Below are positions 1 to 7,427 of a stretch of DNA of 64,000 bases, piece by piece. The notes beneath the pieces were generated by a model. That model saw only the letters and a list, made by a program, of their open reading frames with translations, was not told where the DNA came from and made no database searches. Position 1 is the stretch's first letter; every line of letters begins with the position of its first letter. Position numbers and translations under genes: made by a program. Source of the stretch: JACCSI01 sp963815285 (GTDB taxonomy: Bacteria; Acidobacteriota; Vicinamibacteria; Vicinamibacterales; UBA2999); contig CAWFGB010000003.1 in assembly GCA_963815285.1 (NCBI GenBank), forward strand, positions 1 to 64,000, given 5' to 3'.

Positions 1-104
1 GATCGCCTGCGGGACGTAATGCGATTCGCGGGTATCTCTGACATGAGCAGTGGACGAGCGCGAGTCCAGGCCGGCGCGCCATCCAACTTCGGTCGCTCGA
101 GTGT

Positions 105-1091
105 TTACGCCGAGCGATCAACTCTGGAAAACGCCCGCCGGTACGACAATGGGCTCGTGCCGACCACGGTTCCGAAGTGCTCGCGCATCACGGCGGCGGA
201 CCCGAAACCTGCCTCCGCCGCTACTTGCTCGATGGCCAGGTCCGTCGTTTCGAGCAGCCGCTGCGCGCGACGCACGCGCGCGTGCGCAAGCCACGCGGCC
301 GGCGTCGCTCCCACCTGCTCGCGAAAACGACGGCTGAGTGTTCTCGTGCTCATCGCCGCCCGACGCGCGATGACTGGCAGCGGAAGCTCGCGCGAGAGGT
401 TCTGTTCCATCCATGTGAGCAACGGCGTCATGGCGCCGGGCGCTTCGGATGGAGGCGCATGTTCGATGAATTGCGCCTGCCCACCTGCGCGTTCGAGCGG
501 CATCACCGCAAGCCGCGCGACCGATGCCGCCACGTCGGCGCCCAGGTCGCGACGAACCATGTGGATACACAGATCGAAACCGGCGGCGGCGCCCGCCGAG
601 GTCAGCACGCGGCCGTTGTCCACGTAGAGCACGTTCGCGTCGAGATCGATGGATGGATGACGACGGGCAAGATCGGCGGCGGCCAGCCAGTGCGTCGTGG
701 CGCGGAGGCCGTCGAGGACGCCGGCAGCGGCCAGCACGAACGCGCCGGTGCAAATCGACGCCACACGGGCGCCGCGCTCGGCTGCCCGACGGATCGCGCG
801 CAAGACCGCCGCGGGTACGGGTCGATTGAGGTCGTTGATGCCCGGCACCATGACGGTGTCGGCCTGAGCCAGTGACGACAGCCGCCACGGCACGCGGAGC
901 GCGACGTGCATCGATTCGACGTTCGCCGACTCGCTGCAGACGCGGACCTCGTACGCAGTCCGCCCGTCCTTCCCCCTCGCCAGGCCGAACACTTCGCCGT
1001 AAGTGATCGCGGGACATTGGGAGGTCTTGCACAATTTTCGTGCACGGTCGTTCCGGTAGGCGTCAAACCACTCAATGCAACGAGATCGCAC
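105..1091 (-). CDS. GlxA-type transcriptional regulator (DJ-1/PfpI domain + AraC HTH), possibly 5'-truncated
   Basis: A DJ-1/PfpI-like sensor domain covers roughly residues 30-190 and has the nucleophile-elbow motif SICTGAF. It is followed by a C-terminal AraC double helix-turn-helix (FREQVGATPAAW; AGFGSAAVMREHF). Proteins of this build are cytoplasmic activators, often of amine or amino-acid catabolism; the ligand here is unknown. The first ~30 residues do not resemble the family: the hydrophobic first strand of the DJ-1 fold is absent and recognisable homology starts at ITYGEVFGLARG. The DNA just upstream is the tRNA-Ser-associated repeat beginning near 1021, so the original 5' end was probably replaced. 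The start at 1091 is simply the first ATG in frame. It may be expressed as a shortened protein or may be dead. Confidence 0.8.
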   Translation of the reverse strand: MRSRCIEWFDAYRNDRARKLCKTSQCPAITYGEVFGLARGKDGRTAYEVRVCSESANVESMHVALRVPWRLSSLAQADTVMVPGINDLNRPVPAAVLRAIRRAAERGARVASICTGAFVLAAAGVLDGLRATTHWLAAADLARRHPSIDLDANVLYVDNGRVLTSAGAAAGFDLCIHMVRRDLGADVAASVARLAVMPLERAGGQAQFIEHAPPSEAPGAMTPLLTWMEQNLSRELPLPVIARRAAMSTRTLSRRFREQVGATPAAWLAHARVRRAQRLLETTDLAIEQVAAEAGFGSAAVMREHFGTVVGTSPLSYRRAFSRVDRSA

Positions 1092-1354
1092 AAACGGCTC
1101 AGACGTCGCTAGCGTGCGCGATAATTCTCGGAGACTACTCGTAAGCGCTTGATTCTAAACGGAGAGATGTCCGAGTGGTTGAAGGAGCACGCTTGGAAAG
1201 CAATTCGGGCGACGCTCACCGAGTGATACTGAAACACTTCTTTGCGTAGTCGGTTCAACGACTTCCCGCCACAGCATACGTCTCGATGTGAACCGGTAAA
1301 CGTCGGTGTTTGTCGGCGAGTTTCGAGGACACCTTACACAGTTTCTACACAGTT
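1021..1354 (+). repeat. tRNA-Ser-associated repeat unit 1 (oldest-looking copy)
   Basis: The unit has three parts: a GAGGTCTTGCACAAT motif at 1021, a 140-bp upstream part carrying GCGATAAT (the -10 seen at the intact tRNA gene), and the 5' half of tRNA-Ser at 1161. About 150 bp follow and end in a doubled ACACAGTT motif (1336-1354). The same order and spacing recur at 7004-7342, and the upstream part recurs at 26435-26579. The distal part, read on the minus strand, gives a similar peptide in units 1 and 2 (LC.NCVR, then NT.VY), so it could be the tail of a lost integrase or simply arm-type recombinase sites. Flanks are clearly diverged, unlike the tRNA half. Confidence 0.75.
1161..1200 (+). 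pseudogene. Displaced 5' half of tRNA-Ser(GGA)
   Basis: Starts with the acceptor strand GGAGAGA, followed by a D-arm of the TCC/GGA type and the anticodon 5' stem and loop CACGCTTGGAAAG. Similarity to tRNA stops at the 3' side of the anticodon loop. No 3' half (variable arm, T-arm, acceptor) occurs in the following kilobase. It is identical over 39 nt to the half at 7149 and differs from the intact gene at 26580 in the D-arm. Confidence 0.85.
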
Positions 1355-1506
1355 CGAAGTGCGACGTGTAGGCGGCTCTGCACCTGGCTTCCTTGAAGTA
1401 CGCCTGTGCGCGCTGTTGATCGACCTGTGCCACAGCGGGAGGCGGGGTGGCTCACAACCACCCACGTCAGGACTGCGGTGCCAAACGCCGATATCCGCAT
1501 CGTTCT

Positions 1507-4500
1507 CTACCTTGGCACAACCCACGTGCCGGCGATGCGGTCGTGCGGTCCGCGCCCTGGACTCGCGATGGTCCACGCGACGCCTGCCGCCATCAAGAGG
1601 AACACAAGACTGCCGACGACGAATGCCATATCCGGAGACACACGCGGCTCGCCGAACATTGGGACTCCGACACAACCGATCCACACGAGCACCGGCGACC
1701 ATGCGACCAGGAACCGGATCGCCGATCGCGCCCGGCCAATCTCGCGGCCATCGCGCCTCACCACCGCATGCCGGAGAGCCCGCGTGACGAGACCGCCCGG
1801 CACGGCCAGCACCGATATCACGCCGCACACGATCGAGAGCAACACCGGAATGGATGCGAACCCGTTGGCCACAAGGCCCCGGAGCGCCTCGCCACCGGCG
1901 GGGACATTTGCGCCCAGGTTTGCGGTCTCGGCTGCCAACTCTTGAATCTGCGGCGCGACGATGGCGGAGGCACGCGCGAGCTCGTCGGGAGAGACCGCCG
2001 GATAGCGTGCGGCGATCTCCGCCGCCGTTCGTCTCATAGTGAGGAACGGTTCTATCTGAGGCGCCTGAGTGTTCCAGAACTCGTCGCTCGTGAGCTGCGA
2101 CCCAAAGTGCGCAGCCACATACTGCTCCGCCGCGGTGCGCTGCTCTCGAGTCTTGAACTCGGAATCGGCACCTGAGTCAGTGAGCCACGTCATCCACCTC
2201 ATGAAATCGTTTCTCTGCCGGAACATGTTGCCGGCATCTCCCTGGAGGGATCTCGCGAACATGGGAAGCATCACGCTGACGATCAGGACAAGTGCGGCCA
2301 CGGGCATCGCCGCCATCACGATCGGCACAGCACGACGAACGCGCGACGGGCGGTTCGGTGTCGAGGCGAGACGCACCAGCTCCGTCTTGACGTCAGCGAG
2401 CGGTGGCGGCGCTCCGCTTGCGAGTCGGTTCAGGAGCTTCGTGCCCGACAGCGGCGCGATGGGCTCGGCGGTTGGCCCTAGAGCCCGCGCGGAGACGGCC
2501 GCCAGTAGCGCGACAGGACTGAGATGCTCGTCGGCATCCGATCCGGTCAGTCCTGGCCACGGAAAATCCAGCAGGACGAGGTGCCCGTCCGCCTTCTTCC
2601 AGACTTGAGCGAGAACAGGCTGGAGGTCCATCCCTTCGCGAACGGGGGCGTCGAGTTCGATCGCGAGGCTCGTGAGGGAGCGATGCACTTCGGGCCAGCC
2701 GGATGTCGACGGCCCAGACAGCAGAGGCTCGCCCCTCGGCGCCTCGAACGCGTCCCAATTCTCCGTCGCCGATCGGCGTCCCGCGAGCCAGTACAGCCGA
2801 CCGGGCCGCGACGTGTCACGCCGTGCGGCCTCGACCGGCGGTGTTCCTGGAGGCACTTCGTGAATCCAGACATGACGGCGAAGGATTGGATCGATCCCGA
2901 CGAACAATCGTCCGGCGCCGGTCTCACCGACCGTCGTATGCACGGCGTACGGTCCGACGCGTCGCAAGGACGAAAGGGCGGGACCGAGATCGGTAGGTGA
3001 CGCCTTCGGAGCGGCGGATGCAACGGCCCTGACGTTCCGCTGCACGACACGCGTGCGGCTCAGCAGCTCGTGGACGCCGGTCCACCCGTTGCCACGGCGG
3101 GCGGTCGAGAACAGCAGAATTGTCAACAGCCACAGCAGAACGGTCAATAGCAACGACACCAAGGCGTAAGGCGGCAGGTTCCAGTGCCATCCGCTCGGCG
3201 CAGCATTCGCCGTATACCCGACGCTCGGGGCCAGCAATCCGCGCGTGACGGCCAGCATGAGAAGAGTGTGAATGAGCTGAGGCGTATGGAACACGGCGGT
3301 GCGCAGGCCAATGCGCGGCCACCAGCCGCTGCTCGCGCCCGAGCTCACACGCAAGCCCATGAGCCGCTTCCCCAGCGAGGCGCCCCAGCAGCCTTCGAGG
3401 ACGAAGTAGTAGATGGCCCCAGTGAGCCACGGCCACGACGCCAGTTGAAGCAGCGTGGTCGCGGATCCGAGCGTCGCGGCCGTCCACGCCGACACACTGA
3501 GCAGCCACGTCATGATCGCGAAGACGACCGAGTCGGCGATCCAGGCGATGAAGCGCGCCCCGAGCGGGGCAGGTACTTCATCCGCGGATCCGTACGGCCG
3601 CAGGAGATCCGCCAGCTCGGCGTACGACTGCGGCCGTCCGGCCGGCGCCTTCGCGAGACAGCGCAGCACGACGCCCGCGAGTCCGCGCGGAATGTCACGC
3701 CGCAGCGCACGCGGCGATTGCGGCGTCTCGGACGCGACCTTCGAGACGAGCTCGCGGAAGTCCGGAGTGTCGAGGGGCGGCCGTCCCGTCAAGAGGTAGT
3801 AGAGCGTCGCGCCGACGGCGTAGATGTCGGCGCGAACGTCGAGCGGCTCGCCTCGCAACTGCTCCGGCGCCGCGAATTGCGGCGTGCCCTCGAAGCCGGT
3901 TGTCTCGAGCTCATGCTGCACGTCGCGTGTCAGCGTAGAGATGGACAGTCCGAAGTCACCAACCTTGACGGCTCCGTCCGCGTCCACGAAGCAGTTCGAC
4001 GGCTTGATGTCGCGGTGGAGAATGCCGGCCGCCTGCGCCGCGTCCAGGCCGCCGATGACGTCAAGCACCGCGGAGACGGCGGCGGAAGGAGACATCGGCC
4101 CCTCGGCCGAAACGCGATCTTTCAGCGTGCCTCCGGAGAGCAGCTCCATCGTGATCGCGGGCGCGCCACCCACTTCTTCGCTGCCGAAGATGTAGACCGT
4201 GTGCGCGTGGCTGATCGACGCCGCCAACTGTCCCTCACGGAGGAACCTCGCGCGGTCGTCGGCGCCCCCCAGGGTATGGCGCAAGACCTTGAGCGCCAGG
4301 CGTCGTCCGGTCTCGAGTTGTTCGGCCTCGTAGACCTCGCCCATTCCACCTCGGCCGAGCAAGCGGATGACCCGATACGGCCCCCAGACTTGCCCTTCCA
4401 CAAGGCGGGGTGCGCCAGGCAGCGACGTGTCGCCAGTCGCACTCGGCTCGCTTGACCCAGTGAGCGTTTCCGCCCCAGCCGTCAGCAGGCACGACGCACA

Positions 4501-4584
4501 CAGACCCTCGGGTGCATCAGGCGGCAGTTGCCGTCCGCACCGTGGACAACGTCGCGACAGGTAGGTGACCGTTTCGGACATCAC
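1507..4584 (-). CDS. Membrane Ser/Thr protein kinase with zinc ribbon, RDD domain and second degenerate kinase-like domain
   Basis: An N-terminal zinc ribbon has cysteines at residues 13, 16, 29 and 32. A complete Hanks-type kinase domain follows (about 68-330) with glycine loop GRGGMGEVY, ATP lysine K99, HRD at 180-182 with N187, and DFG at 200-202, so it should be active. An RDD-type membrane domain with several hydrophobic helices lies at about 345-500. A second stretch (from about 520) begins VGPYAVHTTVG and contains LVLLDFPWPG, which looks like a kinase fold without catalytic residues. The C-terminal part has further membrane segments. The gene lies 66 nt downstream of an ECF sigma gene on the same strand, a recurrent pairing in Acidobacteriota and Planctomycetota, suggesting kinase control of the sigma factor (inference). 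Confidence 0.9.
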   Translation of the reverse strand: MMSETVTYLSRRCPRCGRQLPPDAPEGLCASCLLTAGAETLTGSSEPSATGDTSLPGAPRLVEGQVWGPYRVIRLLGRGGMGEVYEAEQLETGRRLALKVLRHTLGGADDRARFLREGQLAASISHAHTVYIFGSEEVGGAPAITMELLSGGTLKDRVSAEGPMSPSAAVSAVLDVIGGLDAAQAAGILHRDIKPSNCFVDADGAVKVGDFGLSISTLTRDVQHELETTGFEGTPQFAAPEQLRGEPLDVRADIYAVGATLYYLLTGRPPLDTPDFRELVSKVASETPQSPRALRRDIPRGLAGVVLRCLAKAPAGRPQSYAELADLLRPYGSADEVPAPLGARFIAWIADSVVFAIMTWLLSVSAWTAATLGSATTLLQLASWPWLTGAIYYFVLEGCWGASLGKRLMGLRVSSGASSGWWPRIGLRTAVFHTPQLIHTLLMLAVTRGLLAPSVGYTANAAPSGWHWNLPPYALVSLLLTVLLWLLTILLFSTARRGNGWTGVHELLSRTRVVQRNVRAVASAAPKASPTDLGPALSSLRRVGPYAVHTTVGETGAGRLFVGIDPILRRHVWIHEVPPGTPPVEAARRDTSRPGRLYWLAGRRSATENWDAFEAPRGEPLLSGPSTSGWPEVHRSLTSLAIELDAPVREGMDLQPVLAQVWKKADGHLVLLDFPWPGLTGSDADEHLSPVALLAAVSARALGPTAEPIAPLSGTKLLNRLASGAPPPLADVKTELVRLASTPNRPSRVRRAVPIVMAAMPVAALVLIVSVMLPMFARSLQGDAGNMFRQRNDFMRWMTWLTDSGADSEFKTREQRTAAEQYVAAHFGSQLTSDEFWNTQAPQIEPFLTMRRTAAEIAARYPAVSPDELARASAIVAPQIQELAAETANLGANVPAGGEALRGLVANGFASIPVLLSIVCGVISVLAVPGGLVTRALRHAVVRRDGREIGRARSAIRFLVAWSPVLVWIGCVGVPMFGEPRVSPDMAFVVGSLVFLLMAAGVAWTIASPGRGPHDRIAGTWVVPR

Positions 4585-4650
4585 ATCCCCCGGTTCGTCT
4601 GAGGCCAGATTTGGCCGTTCATCTGGATCAGACAGGACCGTCGCCCGGGG

Positions 4651-5388
4651 TTACGCACTCAGCGCCTGAATGAGATGACGGATCTCGTCGTCGACGTCCC
4701 GCTCATCGGCAACGGTTTCCGCGACGCGCTGGCGCAATAGGGATTGAAACCGGCGTCTGAGACGATGCACCGCGGCTTTGACCGCGCCTTCCGACGTCCC
4801 GAGGCGGGCGGCCACGGCGGCGTAGCCCCCAGCCGGCGCCTGTCCCAGCAGACACGCTTTGAGCTCGTCGAACTCGGAGACGCGTCCCTGAGCGGTCCAT
4901 TGCGCGCGAAGCTCAGCGAGCAGGCCGTCGACGACCGTCAATACCCAGCGCCGCTCGAAGAGCGTTTCTGGAGTGGCATGACTCACAGGCTCGATCACGT
5001 ACAGGCCCTCAGCGTTCTCGAGCGGGACCATCTGCCAGCCACCGCCGCGCTTCTGCGTCCGTTCACGTGCCGACCAGTTGGACAGGTAGTGTTTCAGCGA
5101 CGCCAGAAGGAACGCGCGGAATCGGCCTCGATCCTGATGGAGCCCTTCGAAGTCCTGTCGCTCGATGAGCGATGTCAAGAACCCCTGCGTCAGGTCGCGC
5201 GCATCTTCCGGGTCGAGACCTCGGCGGCGGAGGTAGGCGTAGAGCGGATACCAGTAGGTCTGGCAAAGCGAAGAGAGGGCCTCACGCGCCGCCTGCGAGT
5301 CGTTCCCGGCGGCCGCCAACACGAGACTCCACCGCGTCGTTTCGAAGGGCAAGGCGAGGCATCGTACGCCATCCTGCAGTCGCCGCAT
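4651..5388 (-). CDS. ECF RNA polymerase sigma factor (kinase-linked type)
   Basis: 245 residues with sigma-2 (PLYAYLRRRGLDPEDARDLTQGF, quoted in parts: YAYLRRRG, DARDLTQGF) and sigma-4 regions (LGTSEGAVKAAVHRLRRRF) joined by a linker. The opening PFETTRWSLV is typical of the ECF subgroup found beside Ser/Thr kinases. It would direct RNA polymerase to a dedicated regulon; no anti-sigma gene is next to it, and the downstream kinase is the natural candidate regulator. The ATG at 5388 is the first in frame; a TTG a few codons before PFETTRW is an alternative start. A TTACACAAT motif lies about 85 bp upstream. Confidence 0.9.
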   Translation of the reverse strand: MRRLQDGVRCLALPFETTRWSLVLAAAGNDSQAAREALSSLCQTYWYPLYAYLRRRGLDPEDARDLTQGFLTSLIERQDFEGLHQDRGRFRAFLLASLKHYLSNWSARERTQKRGGGWQMVPLENAEGLYVIEPVSHATPETLFERRWVLTVVDGLLAELRAQWTAQGRVSEFDELKACLLGQAPAGGYAAVAARLGTSEGAVKAAVHRLRRRFQSLLRQRVAETVADERDVDDEIRHLIQALSA

Positions 5389-5466
5389 GCGCGCGCGCTG
5401 ACGATATGGTTCAGGCCGCGTTCGATCTCATCGACCTGGGAAACGGGTACGTGGGACAACGAGATT

Positions 5467-5481
5467 GAGGTGTTACACAAT
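5467..5481 (+). repeat. Isolated copy of the GAGGTnTnACACAAT motif
   Basis: Fifteen bases match the left-end motif of the tRNA-Ser repeat units (1021, 7004, 26435), but no tRNA half follows. It may be a leftover arm-type recombinase site or a coincidence. It also lies upstream of the sigma-factor gene. Confidence 0.3.
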
Positions 5482-5610
5482 CTTGGCGACGGCAGCGTGC
5501 TGAAGTCCGGTAATCCGATAGAAAGAAGTCGGATCGCGGGACATCAGGTTCTTGACGCAGCGTGTTGCGCTAAATTGGTTCGACCGCTCGCAACTTGGCC
5601 AACTTTGGCG

Positions 5611-6027
5611 TCACGCCCGCCGTTGGACCAGACGACTCGCGAACAGCAGCACGACGAGCACGGGCAGCATCGCAGTCCCCGCCAGCACGAGTAGCTCTGC
5701 CTCGGTCACGGGGACGACCGCAGCATGCCGCGGACTGGGTGACGTCTGCCAAGGCCACGACCAGGGCCGAAGCGCCAGCCCCCAGAGCAGCGCGGTCACG
5801 CTAGCCGTGGCCGCGACCACGCCCGGGCGCGCACCGCGCGTCCACTCACGGAGGAGACTCACGGCCAGATCTCCGCTCGCGCGCATGCCGAATTCGACTC
5901 TTCGCCGCCAGCCACCCGTTGCCGCTTCGCGCCAACCGTCTTCGAAGTCGAGTGCCATCTCCACCCCGTATCGACGGCGGAAGTCTTCGGGTAGGAGGCG
6001 CAAGAACAGATCGTAGACATGGTGCAC
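5611..6027 (-). CDS. Small membrane protein resembling the N-terminal cap of ADOP permeases
   Basis: 138 residues. The start (LLPEDFRRRYGVEM) matches the cytoplasmic N-terminal segment found on many ADOP permeases. Two hydrophobic stretches follow, at about 70-90 and 108-132, ending in RLVQRRA. It is the third gene of a minus-strand operon with a PadR regulator (14 nt upstream) and a secreted protein. Context suggests a membrane function controlled by the PadR protein; no specific role can be assigned. It could be a remnant of a permease, but the reading frame and stop are clean. Confidence 0.75.
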   Translation of the reverse strand: MHHVYDLFLRLLPEDFRRRYGVEMALDFEDGWREAATGGWRRRVEFGMRASGDLAVSLLREWTRGARPGVVAATASVTALLWGLALRPWSWPWQTSPSPRHAAVVPVTEAELLVLAGTAMLPVLVVLLFASRLVQRRA

Positions 6028-6040
6028 TGCGTTCTCCCGG

Positions 6041-6388
6041 CTAGCGGCTCGTGACCCGTGGTCGGTGGCGCGCGCGTTTGGCCAAGTGCACCAGCGACTC
6101 GAGCCGCCGCACCTCGACGCCGAGCGCCAGCCGTCCCGCGTCGGTGAGCCGATAGAACCGCCGGCGTTCGTCGCGGGCCGAGCGCGCCTGGGGCGGCGTC
6201 ACTTCGACGACCCAGCCGGTCTCGGTCAGGCGTTGCAGGTTGCTGTACAGCGTGCCAGCCCCCATTCTCACCGCACCCTCGGTGTGATCCTCGATGCTCT
6301 TCATGACTGCGTACCCGTGCTTCTCCCCGTCGGCGAGAGCCAGAAGGATGTGGAACACCGCGGGGGCCAGAGGCTGATAGGCGGCCAT
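6041..6388 (-). CDS. PadR family transcriptional repressor
   Basis: 115 residues with the PadR winged helix (FHILLALADGEKHGYAVMK; GAGTLYSNLQRL; DERRRFYRLTDAG) and a short C-terminal dimerisation helix. The frame stays open further upstream, but the ATG at 6388 is preferred: it begins right at the PadR domain and follows the stop of the upstream gene by two bases, as expected for translational coupling. The operon (6882 to 5611) has a single promoter whose palindrome is most likely this protein's own operator. Confidence 0.92.
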   Translation of the reverse strand: MAAYQPLAPAVFHILLALADGEKHGYAVMKSIEDHTEGAVRMGAGTLYSNLQRLTETGWVVEVTPPQARSARDERRRFYRLTDAGRLALGVEVRRLESLVHLAKRARHRPRVTSR

Positions 6389-6390
6389 GG

Positions 6391-6882
6391 TCACTGGCGA
6401 TCGAAGATCCAGACGGCGTCGTGGTCGCCCTGAGGGCTGCGCCCCTGCTCTGTGGCGCGCAAGCGCGTGCCGCCGTTCAGGAGCTCGTACCGCACGTCGT
6501 TGGTCGCCGTGAACCCAGGGCCTTGGATCCGCATCGCGAGCACCAGCGCGTCGCTCGCCCATCGCAGTGTCGAGATCGTCGTCAGCCCCTTGGCGCCGGT
6601 CTCGCTCGTCTCTCGCCCGTCCGTCAGAACGGTGAAGCTGGCCTCACGCGGCGCGCCGCCGATGACGTACGTGCGATGAAAGCTGAACGACGGCTCTCTG
6701 TGCTCGATGCGAACGACGCCACTCTCCACCGCGGACACGGGGGGCGGCAGGCTGCTCGCCTGGCGATTCAGCACCCAGGTGCCGGAGAAGTCCGGCTGTC
6801 TTTGGGCGGCGCTCTCGGTGACGCTCGCGGCCAGAGTCGCCACGGCGACGACGAGTGTCGAGAGTGAACCTGTCGTGTTCAT
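6391..6882 (-). CDS. Small secreted protein, lipocalin-like FSGTW...LN family
   Basis: 163 residues with a Sec signal peptide (about 1-26, cleavage near ESAAQ), then DFSGTWVLNRQASSLPP, the opening seen in many acidobacterial secreted beta-sheet proteins of unknown function. It is the first gene of the PadR operon, so it is probably induced together with the regulator. The start codon lies only 6 nt after the -10 element, so the transcript should be leaderless. A distant relative of the same general kind is at 53684-54169. Confidence 0.85.
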   Translation of the reverse strand: MNTTGSLSTLVVAVATLAASVTESAAQRQPDFSGTWVLNRQASSLPPPVSAVESGVVRIEHREPSFSFHRTYVIGGAPREASFTVLTDGRETSETGAKGLTTISTLRWASDALVLAMRIQGPGFTATNDVRYELLNGGTRLRATEQGRSPQGDHDAVWIFDRQ

Positions 6883-6888
6883 GGTGAC

Positions 6889-6917
6889 TATATATCTCTC
6901 GTAGATATATCTGTCAA
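6889..6917 (-). promoter_or_regulatory. Consensus-like promoter of the PadR operon (TTGACA-17-TATATA), leaderless
   Basis: On the minus strand the -35 hexamer TTGACA (6917-6912) is separated by exactly 17 bp from TATATA (6894-6889), and the ATG at 6882 begins 6 nt later. Transcription would therefore start at or next to the start codon. The palindromic operator at 6890-6910 covers the spacer and most of the -10. Confidence 0.7.
6890..6910. promoter_or_regulatory. Palindromic operator for PadR (autoregulation)
   Basis: Perfect inverted repeat ATATATCT-5 nt-AGATATAT, placed over the -10 and spacer of the operon promoter. Its position is what a repressor needs, and the second gene of the operon encodes a PadR repressor. 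The assignment of protein to site is inference. Confidence 0.7.
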
Positions 6918-7003
6918 TGGTATATGGCGTTGCCTCGGTCCGTGTCCGTCGCGGAGACCGAGGAAATCGTCTCCAACGCTTTTAAGTGATTGCGGAAGAT
7001 TAG

Positions 7004-7342
7004 GAGGTCTTACACAATCCACCGTTGATACCGTCCTCGCTCGCCACAAGTCGCTGAAACCACGGGGCTTCGAGTCTCGGGAGGCGTTCGCACACGGCGT
7101 GTGCGATAATCGTTCGCCAGCCCCTCGCAAGTCGTTGATTCTAAAGACGGAGAGATGTCCGAGTGGTTGAAGGAGCACGCTTGGAAATCGACTTCGGTCG
7201 CGCGTGCTGACGCACACTGAAACCCACCAACGCACTCCCGATCAACGACTTTCCGCAACAACGATGTGCATCGGAGTGCTCCCGTAAACCACGGTGTTTG
7301 ACCGGGGTTTCAGGCGGTATCTGACACAGTTCTGACACAGTT
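7004..7342 (+). repeat. tRNA-Ser-associated repeat unit 2
   Basis: Same layout as unit 1: GAGGTCTTACACAAT at 7004, a 145-bp upstream part with TGCGATAAT, a 5' tRNA-Ser half at 7149, then about 150 bp ending in the tandem TGACACAGTTC/TGACACAGTTT (7322-7342). Spacing from the left motif to the first tRNA base is 145 bp, as at the intact gene (26435 to 26580). It forms the left edge of the accessory region that runs to the intact tRNA. No integrase gene survives beside it. Confidence 0.75.
7149..7187 (+). pseudogene. Displaced 5' half of tRNA-Ser(GGA), second copy
   Basis: Thirty-nine bases from GGAGAGA to TTGGAAA, breaking off inside the anticodon loop. Identical to the half at 1161, although the surrounding DNA of the two copies has diverged. 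Preceded by its own TGCGATAAT, so it may still be transcribed as a short RNA. It lacks all 3' tRNA parts. Confidence 0.85.
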
Positions 7343-7427
7343 TTCTTTCTCGGTTCCGGCAGCTATTCGAGGGCGCTTCGGGAAATGCGGCGAGCCGACG
7401 ATCGGAACCGTAGCTCCGAGCGAATTT

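Noticed and set aside
1161..1400. Group I intron splitting tRNA-Ser at the anticodon loop
   Set aside because: Introns in tRNA anticodon loops are known, but no 3' tRNA half follows within several kilobases of either displaced half, and no conserved intron core was visible.
1155..1433. Intact integrase or small protein gene over the tRNA repeat
   Set aside because: The minus-strand frame runs through the tRNA half itself; a similar peptide at 7200-7345 is interrupted by a stop, so at most it is a relic.
3184..4455. Long plus-strand ORF opposite the kinase gene (423 codons)
   Set aside because: Arg/Ala/Gly-rich shadow translation produced by high GC; no domain and the opposite strand is a complete kinase.
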